From assembly GCF_030652515.1 (NCBI RefSeq), contig NZ_JAUSAR010000066.1:1-49264 (forward strand): DNA of 49,264 bases. The letters are read 5' to 3'. Each line of letters begins with the position of its first letter. Position 1 is the stretch's first letter. The stretch comes from Aquabacterium sp. Lineage in GTDB: Bacteria; Pseudomonadota; Gammaproteobacteria; Burkholderiales; Burkholderiaceae_C. This document shows, in pieces, positions 1 through 7,130 of this stretch. The notes under the pieces were generated by a model. That model was not told the DNA's origin and did no database searches. It saw only the letters and a program-made list of their open reading frames with translations. The position numbers were made by a program, and so were the translations under genes.

Positions 1-69
1 GGGGGGGCTTTGGGGTGGTGGTGGGGGCTGGGGTTGGGGGGCTTGCTTGGTCTTTGCCGGGCGGGGCGG

Positions 70-626
70 GGATGAGGCGGCGGGGGGCGGGGCTCCTATG
101 GGGGCGGTCCGCCGCGACGCGGCGGACTGCGCTTGGTGCTCGGCCACGGCGGGCGGCTGCGGAACTCGCTGGCCTGCGGCCAGCTCAAACAGTCCTCGCC
201 GACCCCTCGCTGCGCGAGGGGCAACCCGCCGTGGCCTGCGCGCCTCGCCGCCCCCGAAGTCGCCCCGCCCGCCTCCGCCTCATCCCTGATCGCCCCGCTG
301 GTGGCGTGGCACGGTTTGGGGCTGTGGCGTGGCGATCAGTGTCGCGTTAGCAGCCGTCTGCGGTTGGTGCCCGTTGGCGCGGCGGTTGGTCAGCCACCGA
401 TTGCAGCCGTGGCGGGCCACCAGCGGGGCGAAAAAAGGGCTGGGCGGGCATCTGGCGGGGCGCCTTGTTGGTGCTGAGAAGCGGAATGCCGAGGTGGGCA
501 CGCGCAGCGTGCATCGTCATCTGACTGGCCGTGGTTGTTTGAACGAAGCGGATGCAATCCGCGCAGTGAGTTCCACGGCCCCACCTCGGCATGAGCATCG
601 CAAGGCAGTCCCGCTTTCAGCGGGAC
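70..626. repeat. Cluster of nested GC-rich inverted repeats, no gene
   Basis: I see no credible gene in the first 746 bases. This part holds many inverted repeats. Arms 70-80 and 275-285 are perfect complements, as are 142-153 and 225-236, so 70-285 can fold into one long interrupted stem with hairpins inside it at 107-127 (8-bp arms), 168-184 (7-bp arms) and 203-221 (7-bp arms). Further pairs are 291-305 with 416-430 (15 bp, perfect) and 486-498 with 580-592 (13 bp, perfect). A separate hairpin with 8-bp arms is at 608-626. The layout resembles BIME-like mosaic intergenic repeats. ORFs that cross it have Arg/Ala/Pro-rich translations and look spurious. Confidence 0.7.
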
Positions 627-704
627 CACCAACATGAAGCCCTGACGGATGCCCACCCAGCCCGCGCCCCGCGCTGCAAAGATAAAACAACCTACCCTGG
701 CACC

Positions 705-742
705 GCAGCAGCAGCAGCAGCAGCCGCCGCAGCCGCAGCCGC
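705..742. repeat. GCA/GCC trinucleotide tract
   Basis: A run of GCA triplets followed by mixed CCG/CAG triplets lies just beyond the stop codon of the minus-strand LysR gene (747-749). It is outside the coding region as called. It could be a slippage-prone microsatellite, or the remains of an earlier, longer C-terminal coding end. Confidence 0.7.
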
Positions 743-746
743 AACA

Positions 747-1652
747 TCAAGCGCCAATCACCGCACTGGCATCCAGCAGGATTTCCCGCGCCCGCTGCGC
801 AATCGGCGACAGGTAGCCGCGCCGCCGCAGAATGCCGATGCGCCGGTGCACCCCAGGCAAATCGAGCGGCACCACCACCACGTTGCTCGGCAAGGCCGAT
901 GGCGAGCCAAAGCGGGCGTTGAACAGGCTGACCATCTGCGTGCGCGACACCACCGTGTACAGCGACTCCAGCGAATTCACCTCTACCGGCACGCTCAAAC
1001 GCGGCAGGCCATGCCGGGCCGCCGCCTGCTCCAGGCTGCGCCGCGCCACCTCCTGCTTGCCCGAGCCCACCCACTGGCAGCCGATCAGATCGCTCATGGA
1101 CAGGCGCTCGCGCTGGGCCAGGGGGTGGCGGTCGTTCATGATCGCGCTGAAAGGGTCGTCGTACAGCTCATCCACCTCCACACCCGCTGGCAAGTCGTCC
1201 GGCAAGGGGCACACGGCCAGGCCCAGCTCCTTGCGATCGATGGCGCCCAGCAGCACGTGGTTGAAGGCGGTCGTCACTTTCACGTGGGCAGCGGGCCGCT
1301 CGGTGGTCAGCGTGGGGAACAGCGCGCTCAGCACAAAGTGCGACACCGCCGGGGTGATGCCCAGGCGCAGCAGGCCGGCGTGGCCGCCGCCCAGGTCGCG
1401 AGCCTCCATCACCGCGTCGTCCATGGCATTGGACAAGGTGCGCACCCGGCCATAAAAAGCCCGGCCCGCCTCGGTCAGTTCCGAGCCACGCGGCGTGCGG
1501 TTGAACAACACCACGCCCAGGTGCTTCTCCAGGCGCTTGATGGATTTGCTCAGCGCCGGCTGGGTCAGCCCCAGGCTTTGAGCGGCCCGCACCAGGCTGC
1601 CCTCGGTGGCGGCGGCGATGAAATAGTGGATGTCCGGATCCAGGGTGGCCAT
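747..1652 (-). CDS. LysR-family transcriptional regulator
   Basis: A 301-residue protein of normal LysR length. The N-terminal winged helix-turn-helix covers about residues 1-60: 'FIAAATEGSLVRAAQSLGLT' then 'QPALSKSIKRLEKHLGVVLF', the classic LysR pattern. A periplasmic-binding-like effector domain follows to the end. I chose the ATG at 1652 because it gives the usual LysR start, a few residues before the FxxAA segment; an ATG 15 codons upstream would add an atypical extension. The gene is divergent from the HD-domain gene at 1724, across about 70 bp, so it may control that gene and itself, as LysR proteins commonly do. The inducer is unknown. Confidence 0.9.
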   Translation of the reverse strand: MATLDPDIHYFIAAATEGSLVRAAQSLGLTQPALSKSIKRLEKHLGVVLFNRTPRGSELTEAGRAFYGRVRTLSNAMDDAVMEARDLGGGHAGLLRLGITPAVSHFVLSALFPTLTTERPAAHVKVTTAFNHVLLGAIDRKELGLAVCPLPDDLPAGVEVDELYDDPFSAIMNDRHPLAQRERLSMSDLIGCQWVGSGKQEVARRSLEQAAARHGLPRLSVPVEVNSLESLYTVVSRTQMVSLFNARFGSPSALPSNVVVVPLDLPGVHRRIGILRRRGYLSPIAQRAREILLDASAVIGA

Positions 1653-1723
1653 GACCAATGGTAATGGACAAAGGCAATCGCGGTTATTTGCTTTCATGGC
1701 CCAAGCCGCCCAAACTGACGTGC

Positions 1724-2338
1724 ATGAGCAGTCACCAGCCGCAGAACCACGCCACCTTCAGCCACATGCGAGATGGCACGCCCGAGGATTGGGCCGCCAT
1801 CGCCCGCGAGTTCGCTCCCTATGCCCGCCAGTTGCCCGACCGGGTGCTGGACCACCTGAACCTGCTGAAGGGCGATTGCGGCGGCTTCCCCATCGACCGC
1901 TTGAGCCACTGCCTGCAAACCGCCACCCTCGCCCACCAGGATGGCCGCGACGAGGAGTACGTGGTTTGCGCCCTGTTGCACGACATCGGCGACACCCTGG
2001 GCAGCTACAACCACGCCGACATCGCGGCGGCCATCCTCAAGCCTTTCGTGAGCGAAGAGAACCACTGGATGGTGGCCCACCACGGCATCTTCCAGGGCTA
2101 CTACTTCTTCCACCACCTGGGCATGGACCGCGACCTGCGCAACCAGTTCCAGCCGCAAACCGAGCTGTACCAGCGCACCGCCGAGTTCTGCGAGCGCTAC
2201 GACGCGGCCGCTTTCGACGCCCAGCGCGAGACCCTGCCGCTGGACTTCTTCGAGCCCATGCTGCGCCGTGTGCTGGCCGTTCCCAAGCAAAGTCTGTACG
2301 CCAAGATCGTGGCCAGGGAGTCGGTGCCAGAATCCTGA
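1724..2338 (+). CDS. HD-domain protein, PhnZ/MIOX-like
   Basis: A 204-residue HD-superfamily protein. Visible metal-ligand candidates are H62 (in SHCLQTA), H86-D87 (LLHDIGDT), H97 (YNHADIAA) and H119/H120 (VAHHGIF). That set resembles mixed-valent diiron oxygenases such as PhnZ, TmpB and myo-inositol oxygenase more than simple HD phosphohydrolases, which need fewer ligands. This is an inference from motif spacing, and the substrate is unknown. The ATG at 1724 is preferred over 1658 because the preceding residues look like untranslated leader. The gene is divergent from a LysR regulator and is followed 2 bp after its stop by a SET-domain gene, so the two probably share a transcript. Confidence 0.75.
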   Translation: MSSHQPQNHATFSHMRDGTPEDWAAIAREFAPYARQLPDRVLDHLNLLKGDCGGFPIDRLSHCLQTATLAHQDGRDEEYVVCALLHDIGDTLGSYNHADIAAAILKPFVSEENHWMVAHHGIFQGYYFFHHLGMDRDLRNQFQPQTELYQRTAEFCERYDAAAFDAQRETLPLDFFEPMLRRVLAVPKQSLYAKIVARESVPES

Positions 2339-2340
2339 CC

Positions 2341-2838
2341 ATGCCCACGCTTCGACCTCTGCCTGCCGCGCCCGATCCCCAGCGGGAAAAGGCCCCCGCC
2401 ACCGCCAAAGGCCAGGTCGCCGATCCTCAAAAAATCCCGGTTGACATCAAACCCAGTGCCATCGATGGCCAGGGGGTTTTCGCGCTGCAGGCGGTGCCCG
2501 CCCGGCGCAAGATCGGCGAGATTCGGGGTGAATCTGTCAGCACGGCCGAAGCCTTCAAGCGGGCCAAGGCGCTAGAGAAAAGCACGGGCCGCGTCTTCAT
2601 GATCGCCGTGTCGAACGCGCGCTCGTTGGATGCCACCCAGTCGACCGACCCGCTGCGCTTTGCCAACCACTCCTGCGCGCCCAACATGGTGCTCAAGGTG
2701 CAGCAAGGCCGCGTGGCGTTCTACGCCTTGCGCGACATCGCGGCGGGCGAAGAACTCACCGTGGCCTACGGCCCCACCCACCATGCCGGGCGCCTGGCCT
2801 GCCGCTGCGGTGCACCCGGCTGTGCAGGCCGTTTGTAG
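2341..2838 (+). CDS. SET-domain protein (putative lysine methyltransferase)
   Basis: A 165-residue protein with the hallmarks of a bacterial SET domain. It has an early GxG-type segment (IDGQGVFAL, about residues 41-49), the SAM-pocket motif 'RFANHSCAPNM' (about 108-118), then 'GEELTVAYG' (about 139-147). It ends in a Cys-rich post-SET-like tail, 'ACRCGAPGCAG', that could bind zinc. SET proteins methylate protein lysines using S-adenosylmethionine; the bacterial target here is unknown. The first 40 residues are Pro/Ala-rich and probably disordered. The ATG lies 2 bp after the HD-domain stop, which suggests translational coupling. Confidence 0.82.
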   Translation: MPTLRPLPAAPDPQREKAPATAKGQVADPQKIPVDIKPSAIDGQGVFALQAVPARRKIGEIRGESVSTAEAFKRAKALEKSTGRVFMIAVSNARSLDATQSTDPLRFANHSCAPNMVLKVQQGRVAFYALRDIAAGEELTVAYGPTHHAGRLACRCGAPGCAGRL

Positions 2839-2865
2839 AAAACCCTGATACGCCAACCCTGGGCT

Positions 2866-2883
2866 CCCCCTGAAGCGAGGGGG
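2866..2883 (+). terminator. Weak putative terminator hairpin
   Basis: About 30 bp after the SET gene, a stem of six C/T-rich bases pairs with six A/G-rich bases around a short loop. There is no proper T-run after it, so its function is doubtful. Confidence 0.3.
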
Positions 2884-2986
2884 CTTTCAGCGGTACAACG
2901 GCACCTTGTCGGCCCCTGATCGCCTCACAACACGCCCCGCGCGCCAGCGACTTCACGAATACTGTATTCGTCAGGAGTCCCTTCCC

Positions 2987-4870
2987 ATGAATGCCTCAGT
3001 GAATGGCCGCTTTTGGCGGGCCGGCAAGCCGGTCCCCTTGGGCGATGTGCAGTTCAAAGTGCTTCAAGCGCGCATCCGCATGCTGTTCGCGCACATGCCC
3101 GCCGCCTGCCTGGTCGCCACCGGCTTTTCCAGCTTGCTGGCCTGCTTGCTGCTCCCCACCATGGGCGGTCAGCGTGTGTGGGCTTGGCTGGCCCTGAAAG
3201 GCATCATCGCCGTCCTGCTGTTCAGCCAGTCGCGGCTGTTCAGCCACAGCGCCGACCCGGTGCACCCCAAGTGGTACCGGGGCTTTCTGATCCTGCTGGC
3301 GATCGATGGCCTGGTGTGGGGCTCGGTGGGCTGGTGGATGACGCCGCTGGTGCGCCTGGACCTGTTGGCCGTGACGCTGGCCTGTCTGCTGGGCGTGGCC
3401 TCCATGGGCACCTTCATGCTCAACCCCGACGCGGGCTCGGCGCGCGCCTTCATCATCCCGATGCTGGTGCCCAACGCGGTGTTCTACCTGGCGCGCCAGG
3501 ACTCATTCGGCCTGTTTGGCGGGGCCTCGGTGCTGGCCTTCGTGGGCTTGCTGTTCATGGAGACCCGCTGGGGGCAGAACCGCATCGAGGAGTTGCTCTT
3601 CCTGCGCTACACCACCGAGGAAGTCGCGCAGGAGCGCGCCAAGGCCCTGGCCCTGGCCCAGCACCACAGCGAGGCCAAGAGCCGTTTCCTGGCCACCATG
3701 AGCCACGAGATGCGCACGCCCCTGCACGGCATGCTGGGCCTGACCCGCATGCTGCGCGACGAGGAGTTGCGCCCGCAAGCCCAGCAGCGCCTGGACCTGG
3801 TCGAGCGCTCTGGCGAGCACCTGCTGTCGGTCATCAACGATGTGCTGGACACCTCCAAGATCGAAGCCGGTCATGTGCATGTGGAGCGGCGTCCTTTCGA
3901 CCTGAGCACGGTCATCCACGACGTGGTGGCCGTCTCCACGGTCAACGCGCAGGCCAAGGGCCTGCAACTGCTGCTGGAGTCCACCTTGCCCGCCATCCAC
4001 GAGGTGACGGGCGACGCGGCCCGGGTGCGCCAGGTGCTGCATAACCTGCTGGGCAACGCTGTCAAGTTCACCGACCAGGGGCGCATCACCGTGCGGGTGT
4101 CACGCGTGGTGGGGCATGACACGGTGACCCTGGCGGTCGAAGACTCGGGCATTGGCATCCCCAGTGACGAGTTGCCTTTCATCTTCGAGGCCTTCCACCA
4201 GGTCGAAAGCTCGATGGAACGCCGCCATGGCGGGGCTGGGCTGGGCCTGACCATCTCCCAAAAGCTGTGCCGCGCCATGGGCGGCGACCTGCGTTGCACC
4301 AGCGCGCCTGGTCGGGGCTCGGTCTTCGTGGCCAGCTTTGGCTTGCCGGTGGTGGCGCGTGCCAACCAACCGGTGGCCACTCAGGCCCGTGGCGAGGCTG
4401 ACGAAGCCAGGTTCATGTCGCGCGCCGAGAGCGGCGGACGCGGCGTGGTCCTGCTGGTCGAAGACAACCCCATCAACGCCCTGGTGGCCGACGCGGCACT
4501 CAAGCAGTTTGGCCTGTCGGTGGTGCTGGCCGAAGATGGGCACAAGGCTTTGCGCTGGTTGCAGGATCACCAGCCCGACCTGGTGCTGATGGACTGCCAG
4601 ATGCCTGGCATGGACGGCTTTGATACCACGCAGCACATCCGGACCCTGGAGCGCCAACAGGCGCGGGCACGCGTGCCCATCGTGGCCCTGACGGCCAATG
4701 TGCTGCCCGAAGAACGCCAGCGCTGCCTGGACGCGGGCATGGACGACCACCTGCCCAAACCTTTTCACCGCAACGACCTGGCCCATCTGCTGACCCAACA
4801 CCTGCCCCGCGGGCATCGGTTGTCAGCAATGGTGACAGACGAGCCGACCGTCATGCAGCGCATGGCATGA
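2987..4870 (+). CDS. Membrane hybrid histidine kinase with receiver domain
   Basis: A 627-residue hybrid sensor. Residues 1 to about 195 hold roughly six hydrophobic segments forming a membrane sensor module with no obvious periplasmic domain. A short linker leads to HisKA with the phospho-acceptor histidine in 'SHEMRTPLHG' (about residue 239), then HATPase_c with N box 'HNLLGNAVKF' (about 350) and G boxes 'DSGIGIP' and 'GGAGLGLTI'. The C-terminal receiver (about 485-605) has 'LLVEDNP', the phospho-acceptor Asp in 'LVLMDCQMPG' (about 536) and the conserved 'KPF' lysine. No DNA-binding output domain is present. I chose the ATG at 2987 for the AGGAG about 10 bp upstream. A solute-binding protein gene follows after 47 bp and might be functionally linked. 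Confidence 0.92.
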   Translation: MNASVNGRFWRAGKPVPLGDVQFKVLQARIRMLFAHMPAACLVATGFSSLLACLLLPTMGGQRVWAWLALKGIIAVLLFSQSRLFSHSADPVHPKWYRGFLILLAIDGLVWGSVGWWMTPLVRLDLLAVTLACLLGVASMGTFMLNPDAGSARAFIIPMLVPNAVFYLARQDSFGLFGGASVLAFVGLLFMETRWGQNRIEELLFLRYTTEEVAQERAKALALAQHHSEAKSRFLATMSHEMRTPLHGMLGLTRMLRDEELRPQAQQRLDLVERSGEHLLSVINDVLDTSKIEAGHVHVERRPFDLSTVIHDVVAVSTVNAQAKGLQLLLESTLPAIHEVTGDAARVRQVLHNLLGNAVKFTDQGRITVRVSRVVGHDTVTLAVEDSGIGIPSDELPFIFEAFHQVESSMERRHGGAGLGLTISQKLCRAMGGDLRCTSAPGRGSVFVASFGLPVVARANQPVATQARGEADEARFMSRAESGGRGVVLLVEDNPINALVADAALKQFGLSVVLAEDGHKALRWLQDHQPDLVLMDCQMPGMDGFDTTQHIRTLERQQARARVPIVALTANVLPEERQRCLDAGMDDHLPKPFHRNDLAHLLTQHLPRGHRLSAMVTDEPTVMQRMA

Positions 4871-4917
4871 TCGCCGCCGACTCTATCAAGGGGGCCACTT
4901 TCCGGCCCAACCCATTC

Positions 4918-5952
4918 ATGAAAAAATCCCTACTCGCACTGGCTATGGCTGGTGCTGCCCTGGCCCAGCCAGCCCTGGCCGCCAAGCAGAAAGTCTGCAT
5001 CTTTGACATCCTGGGCACCAGTGGCGACGGTTTCAACGCCGCCAAGGACTACGCCCTCGAGATGCAAAAAACGGGCGTCGACATGGAGCTCAAGGCTTAT
5101 GTGGATGAGCGCGTGGCCGTGGAAGACTTCCGCACCGGCCAATGCGATGCCGTGATGGCCACCGCCCTGCGCACGCGTAGCTTCAACGCCCTGTCGGCCG
5201 CGATCGACTCGGCCGGCGTGTCCACCATCGTGCGCAATGGCAAGGTCGACATGGCCGCCAGCTACGAAGTGGTCCACAAAACCATCCAGACCTTCGCCTC
5301 GCCCAAGGCCGCCGCGCTGATGGTGAACGGCCAGTTTGAAGTGGGCGGCATCATCCCCCTGGGCGCCGCCTACGCTTTTGTGAACGACCGCCAGATCAGC
5401 ACGCTGGAAGCGGCCTCCGGCAAGCGCATCGCCGCCTTTGACCATGATAAGGCCCAGGCCCAGTTGATCCAGCGCGTGGGTGCCCGCCCCGTGGCCGCCG
5501 ACGTGACCAACTTCGGCGCCATGTTCAACAACGGCAGCGTGGACGTGCTCATCGCGCCGTCCATCGCTTTCAAGCCGCTGGAGCTGGCCAAGGGCGTGGG
5601 CACCAAGGGTGCTGTGTCGCGCTACCCCATGACCATCCTGACCTACCAGATGATCATCAAGCGTGATCGCTTCCCCGAAGGCTTTGGCCAGAAGTCGCGC
5701 GAAGTGTGGCTGAGCCGTTTCGACTACGCACTGGACATCGTCAAGCGCTCCGACGCCTCGATCCCCGCCAAGCTGTGGATGGACCCCACCCCTGCCGACA
5801 CCGACCGCTACACCGTGCTGATGCGCGATGGCCGCATCGACATGGCCGAAAAAGGCTTCTACGACAAGAAGGGCCTGAAGATCATCAAGCGCATCCGCTG
5901 CGACGTGAACCCCTCGGCGCCCGATTGCTCCGAGGCCAGCGAAAACTGGTGA
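4918..5952 (+). CDS. Periplasmic putative solute-binding protein (DUF6091-like)
   Basis: A 344-residue exported protein. The signal peptide is clear: 'MKKSLLALAMAGAALAQPALAA', cleaved after Ala-Leu-Ala at about residue 21. The mature part has a periplasmic-binding-protein feel ('VCIFDILGTSGDGFNAA', 'GQCDAVMATALRTR', 'DVLIAPSIAFKPLE'). It matches my memory of the DUF6091 'putative solute-binding protein' family. No ligand is known, and no transporter genes are adjacent. The ATG at 4918 is chosen over 4867 because it puts the signal peptide at the N terminus. It follows the hybrid kinase closely and ends at a strong terminator, so the two may form one transcript. Confidence 0.8.
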   Translation: MKKSLLALAMAGAALAQPALAAKQKVCIFDILGTSGDGFNAAKDYALEMQKTGVDMELKAYVDERVAVEDFRTGQCDAVMATALRTRSFNALSAAIDSAGVSTIVRNGKVDMAASYEVVHKTIQTFASPKAAALMVNGQFEVGGIIPLGAAYAFVNDRQISTLEAASGKRIAAFDHDKAQAQLIQRVGARPVAADVTNFGAMFNNGSVDVLIAPSIAFKPLELAKGVGTKGAVSRYPMTILTYQMIIKRDRFPEGFGQKSREVWLSRFDYALDIVKRSDASIPAKLWMDPTPADTDRYTVLMRDGRIDMAEKGFYDKKGLKIIKRIRCDVNPSAPDCSEASENW

Positions 5953-5973
5953 TCCCTGCAAGGTTCATGAATG

Positions 5974-6003
5974 AAAAAAGCCCGCGAACTTCGCGGGCTT
6001 TTT
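5974..6003. terminator. Bidirectional Rho-independent terminator
   Basis: A 7-bp GC stem, CCCGCGA/TCGCGGG, with a 3-base loop is flanked by an A-run on the left and a T-run on the right. It can stop transcription from both sides. It lies 21 bp after the solute-binding protein stop and 33 bp from the stop of the convergent small gene at 6036. Confidence 0.92.
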
Positions 6004-6035
6004 GTTGGCCGTCAGGCCAGCGGGCGATCCGTGGA

Positions 6036-6248
6036 TCAGCCCAGAGCTTGCAGCTCGGTGTTGACCTTGGCCAGCAGGTCGTCGGTGATCAGGCCACCGG
6101 AGAACTTGGCGACCATGGACAGCGCGAAGCCCTTGCCCATCGCGATTTGCGGGTGGGTGGAGATGCCGGGCAAGTGCTTTTCCAGGATGGCCTTGGTGGT
6201 TTCGTTGTCCAGCAGATCGCCGAGTTTGGATTCGATCGAGAAGCTCAT
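6036..6248 (-). CDS. Small conserved protein, 70 aa
   Basis: A 70-residue protein beginning MSFSIESKLGDLLDNE and ending in a Leu-rich tail. 'LEKHLPGISTHPQIAMGKGF' and 'GGLITDDLLAKVNTEL' recall a small domain often found at the C terminus of secreted hydrolases and related proteins; here it stands alone. It has no signal peptide, membrane segment or catalytic motif. The ATG at 6248 is chosen because a GAGAG sequence lies about 10 bp upstream and the region before it is not protein-like. The gene ends at the shared bidirectional terminator. Its upstream region runs into the DnaA-box locus. Function unknown. Confidence 0.72.
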   Translation of the reverse strand: MSFSIESKLGDLLDNETTKAILEKHLPGISTHPQIAMGKGFALSMVAKFSGGLITDDLLAKVNTELQALG

Positions 6249-6406
6249 TGCAATGTCTCTCAACAAAGATGGAAGAAGGTGGGAAGGTGAAGGCGTAAGC
6301 ATACCCGCTTCAAACGCTTGTTTACCACCCGGCCGGGTTTTCCTTGTGCAGTGCTGCATAGCACAAAAAACGCCGTCATCCAGCGCTGATCCTCGGAAGG
6401 TTTTGT

Positions 6407-6427
6407 GATAAGTGCGGCCCACTTATC
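6407..6427. repeat. 8-5-8 palindrome overlapping a DnaA-like box
   Basis: GATAAGTG and CACTTATC are perfect inverted arms around the loop CGGCC. The right arm overlaps the first DnaA-like site, TTATCCCCA (6423-6431), at the edge of the duplicated region. It could be an operator or part of an origin structure. Confidence 0.6.
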
Positions 6428-6680
6428 CCCAAAATGAATGCACCGTCAAAGGGCCTGTTGCATTTTGTAATCAGCACCTCGCAGACGCCGTGTACATGTG
6501 CTAAGTCATTGATTTGATTGAATTCTTTGCCCATGCCTCAAGTTTGGGCAGAACAGGGGAAACCCTCTGCTGACAAAGAGTTAGCGCGGGTGTGCAGAGG
6601 TTTCCCACAAAGTTATCCACAGCTTTGGTGGACAAGGCTTGGCCCATGTGAATCAAGGACTTAGCGGCATCTTTTGCAGA
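6423..6680. repeat. Diverged direct repeat, copy A
   Basis: First copy of a unit that recurs about 447 bp downstream. In order it has TTATCCCCA (6423), CTAAGTCATTGATT (6501-6514), a TTAGCGC-containing block (6571-6587), a 24-bp block identical to copy B (6599-6622) holding two DnaA-like boxes, and AATCAAGGACTTAG (6651-6664). The last element is the inverted form of the 14-mer. Sequence between these blocks has diverged strongly. Confidence 0.75.
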
Positions 6681-6868
6681 TCAACTTTGAGAGATGGCAG
6701 CAAGGTCCAAAAAACGGAGCGCGGACATGACGGAGCCTTCGGTTTTCAGGACGCAGCCTCATGGAACAATGCGCCCAACGCCGCCCTGCAGATTTCAAAA
6801 GGATGACAACGTTTGTAGGATTCTGAGCAACTAGGTTAAACCCTTGGTTTGACGCTGGAGAAAATCAG

Positions 6869-7130
6869 TTATCCCCATTCCTGGCCAAGCTCATGCACAA
6901 GCATGGGGCATCACCCCACCCCTGTGAACCCTGTCGGTGCCAAGCCGCTAAGTCCTTGATTCATATAGAAAGACCCTGGTTGCCTCATCTTGAGGCAATT
7001 TAAGCCAAACCACCGTGTGACAAGCATTTAGCGCACATCTGGGTGGGTTTCCCACAAAGTTATCCACAGACCCCGTGGATAAGGGTTAGACCCCCTGAAA
7101 TCAAGCACTTGCGTGCATCCTTTCACACCT
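6869..7130. repeat. Diverged direct repeat, copy B
   Basis: Second copy of the unit. Matching blocks lie at a constant offset of 446-448 bp from copy A: TTATCCCCA (6869), CTAAGTCCTTGATT (6948-6961), the TTAGCGC block (7018-7034), the identical 24-bp block (7046-7069) and a degraded inverted 14-mer, AATCAAGCACTTGC (7099-7112). The 14-mer at 6948-6961 is the exact reverse complement of 6651-6664 in copy A. The right end runs into the annotated start of priA. Confidence 0.75.

Larger units (their letters stand above)
6249..7112. other. Gene-free DnaA-box locus, candidate replication origin
   Basis: About 860 bp without a credible gene, visibly richer in A/T than its flanks. It contains two perfect DnaA boxes TTATCCACA (6613-6621 and 7060-7068) and one 8/9 match on the opposite strand (7074-7082). 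Weaker boxes TTTCCCACA lie 12 bp upstream of each perfect box (6601-6609 and 7048-7056), and TTATCCCCA occurs at 6423-6431 and 6869-6877. AT-rich stretches such as 6510-6530 and 6957-6970 could be unwinding elements. priA, the replication-restart helicase gene, starts immediately downstream. No dnaA, dnaN or rpmH is in the window, so calling it oriC is inference. A DnaA-titration or DnaA-regulatory site is the main alternative. Confidence 0.5.

Noticed and set aside
591..1664. Long plus-strand ORF (357 codons) antisense to the LysR gene
   Set aside because: His/Gln/Arg-rich translation with no domain; a GC-driven shadow of a convincing LysR gene.
6423..7130. CRISPR-like interpretation of the repeats
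   Set aside because: Only two units, 447 bp apart and diverged; no regular short spacers or cas genes.
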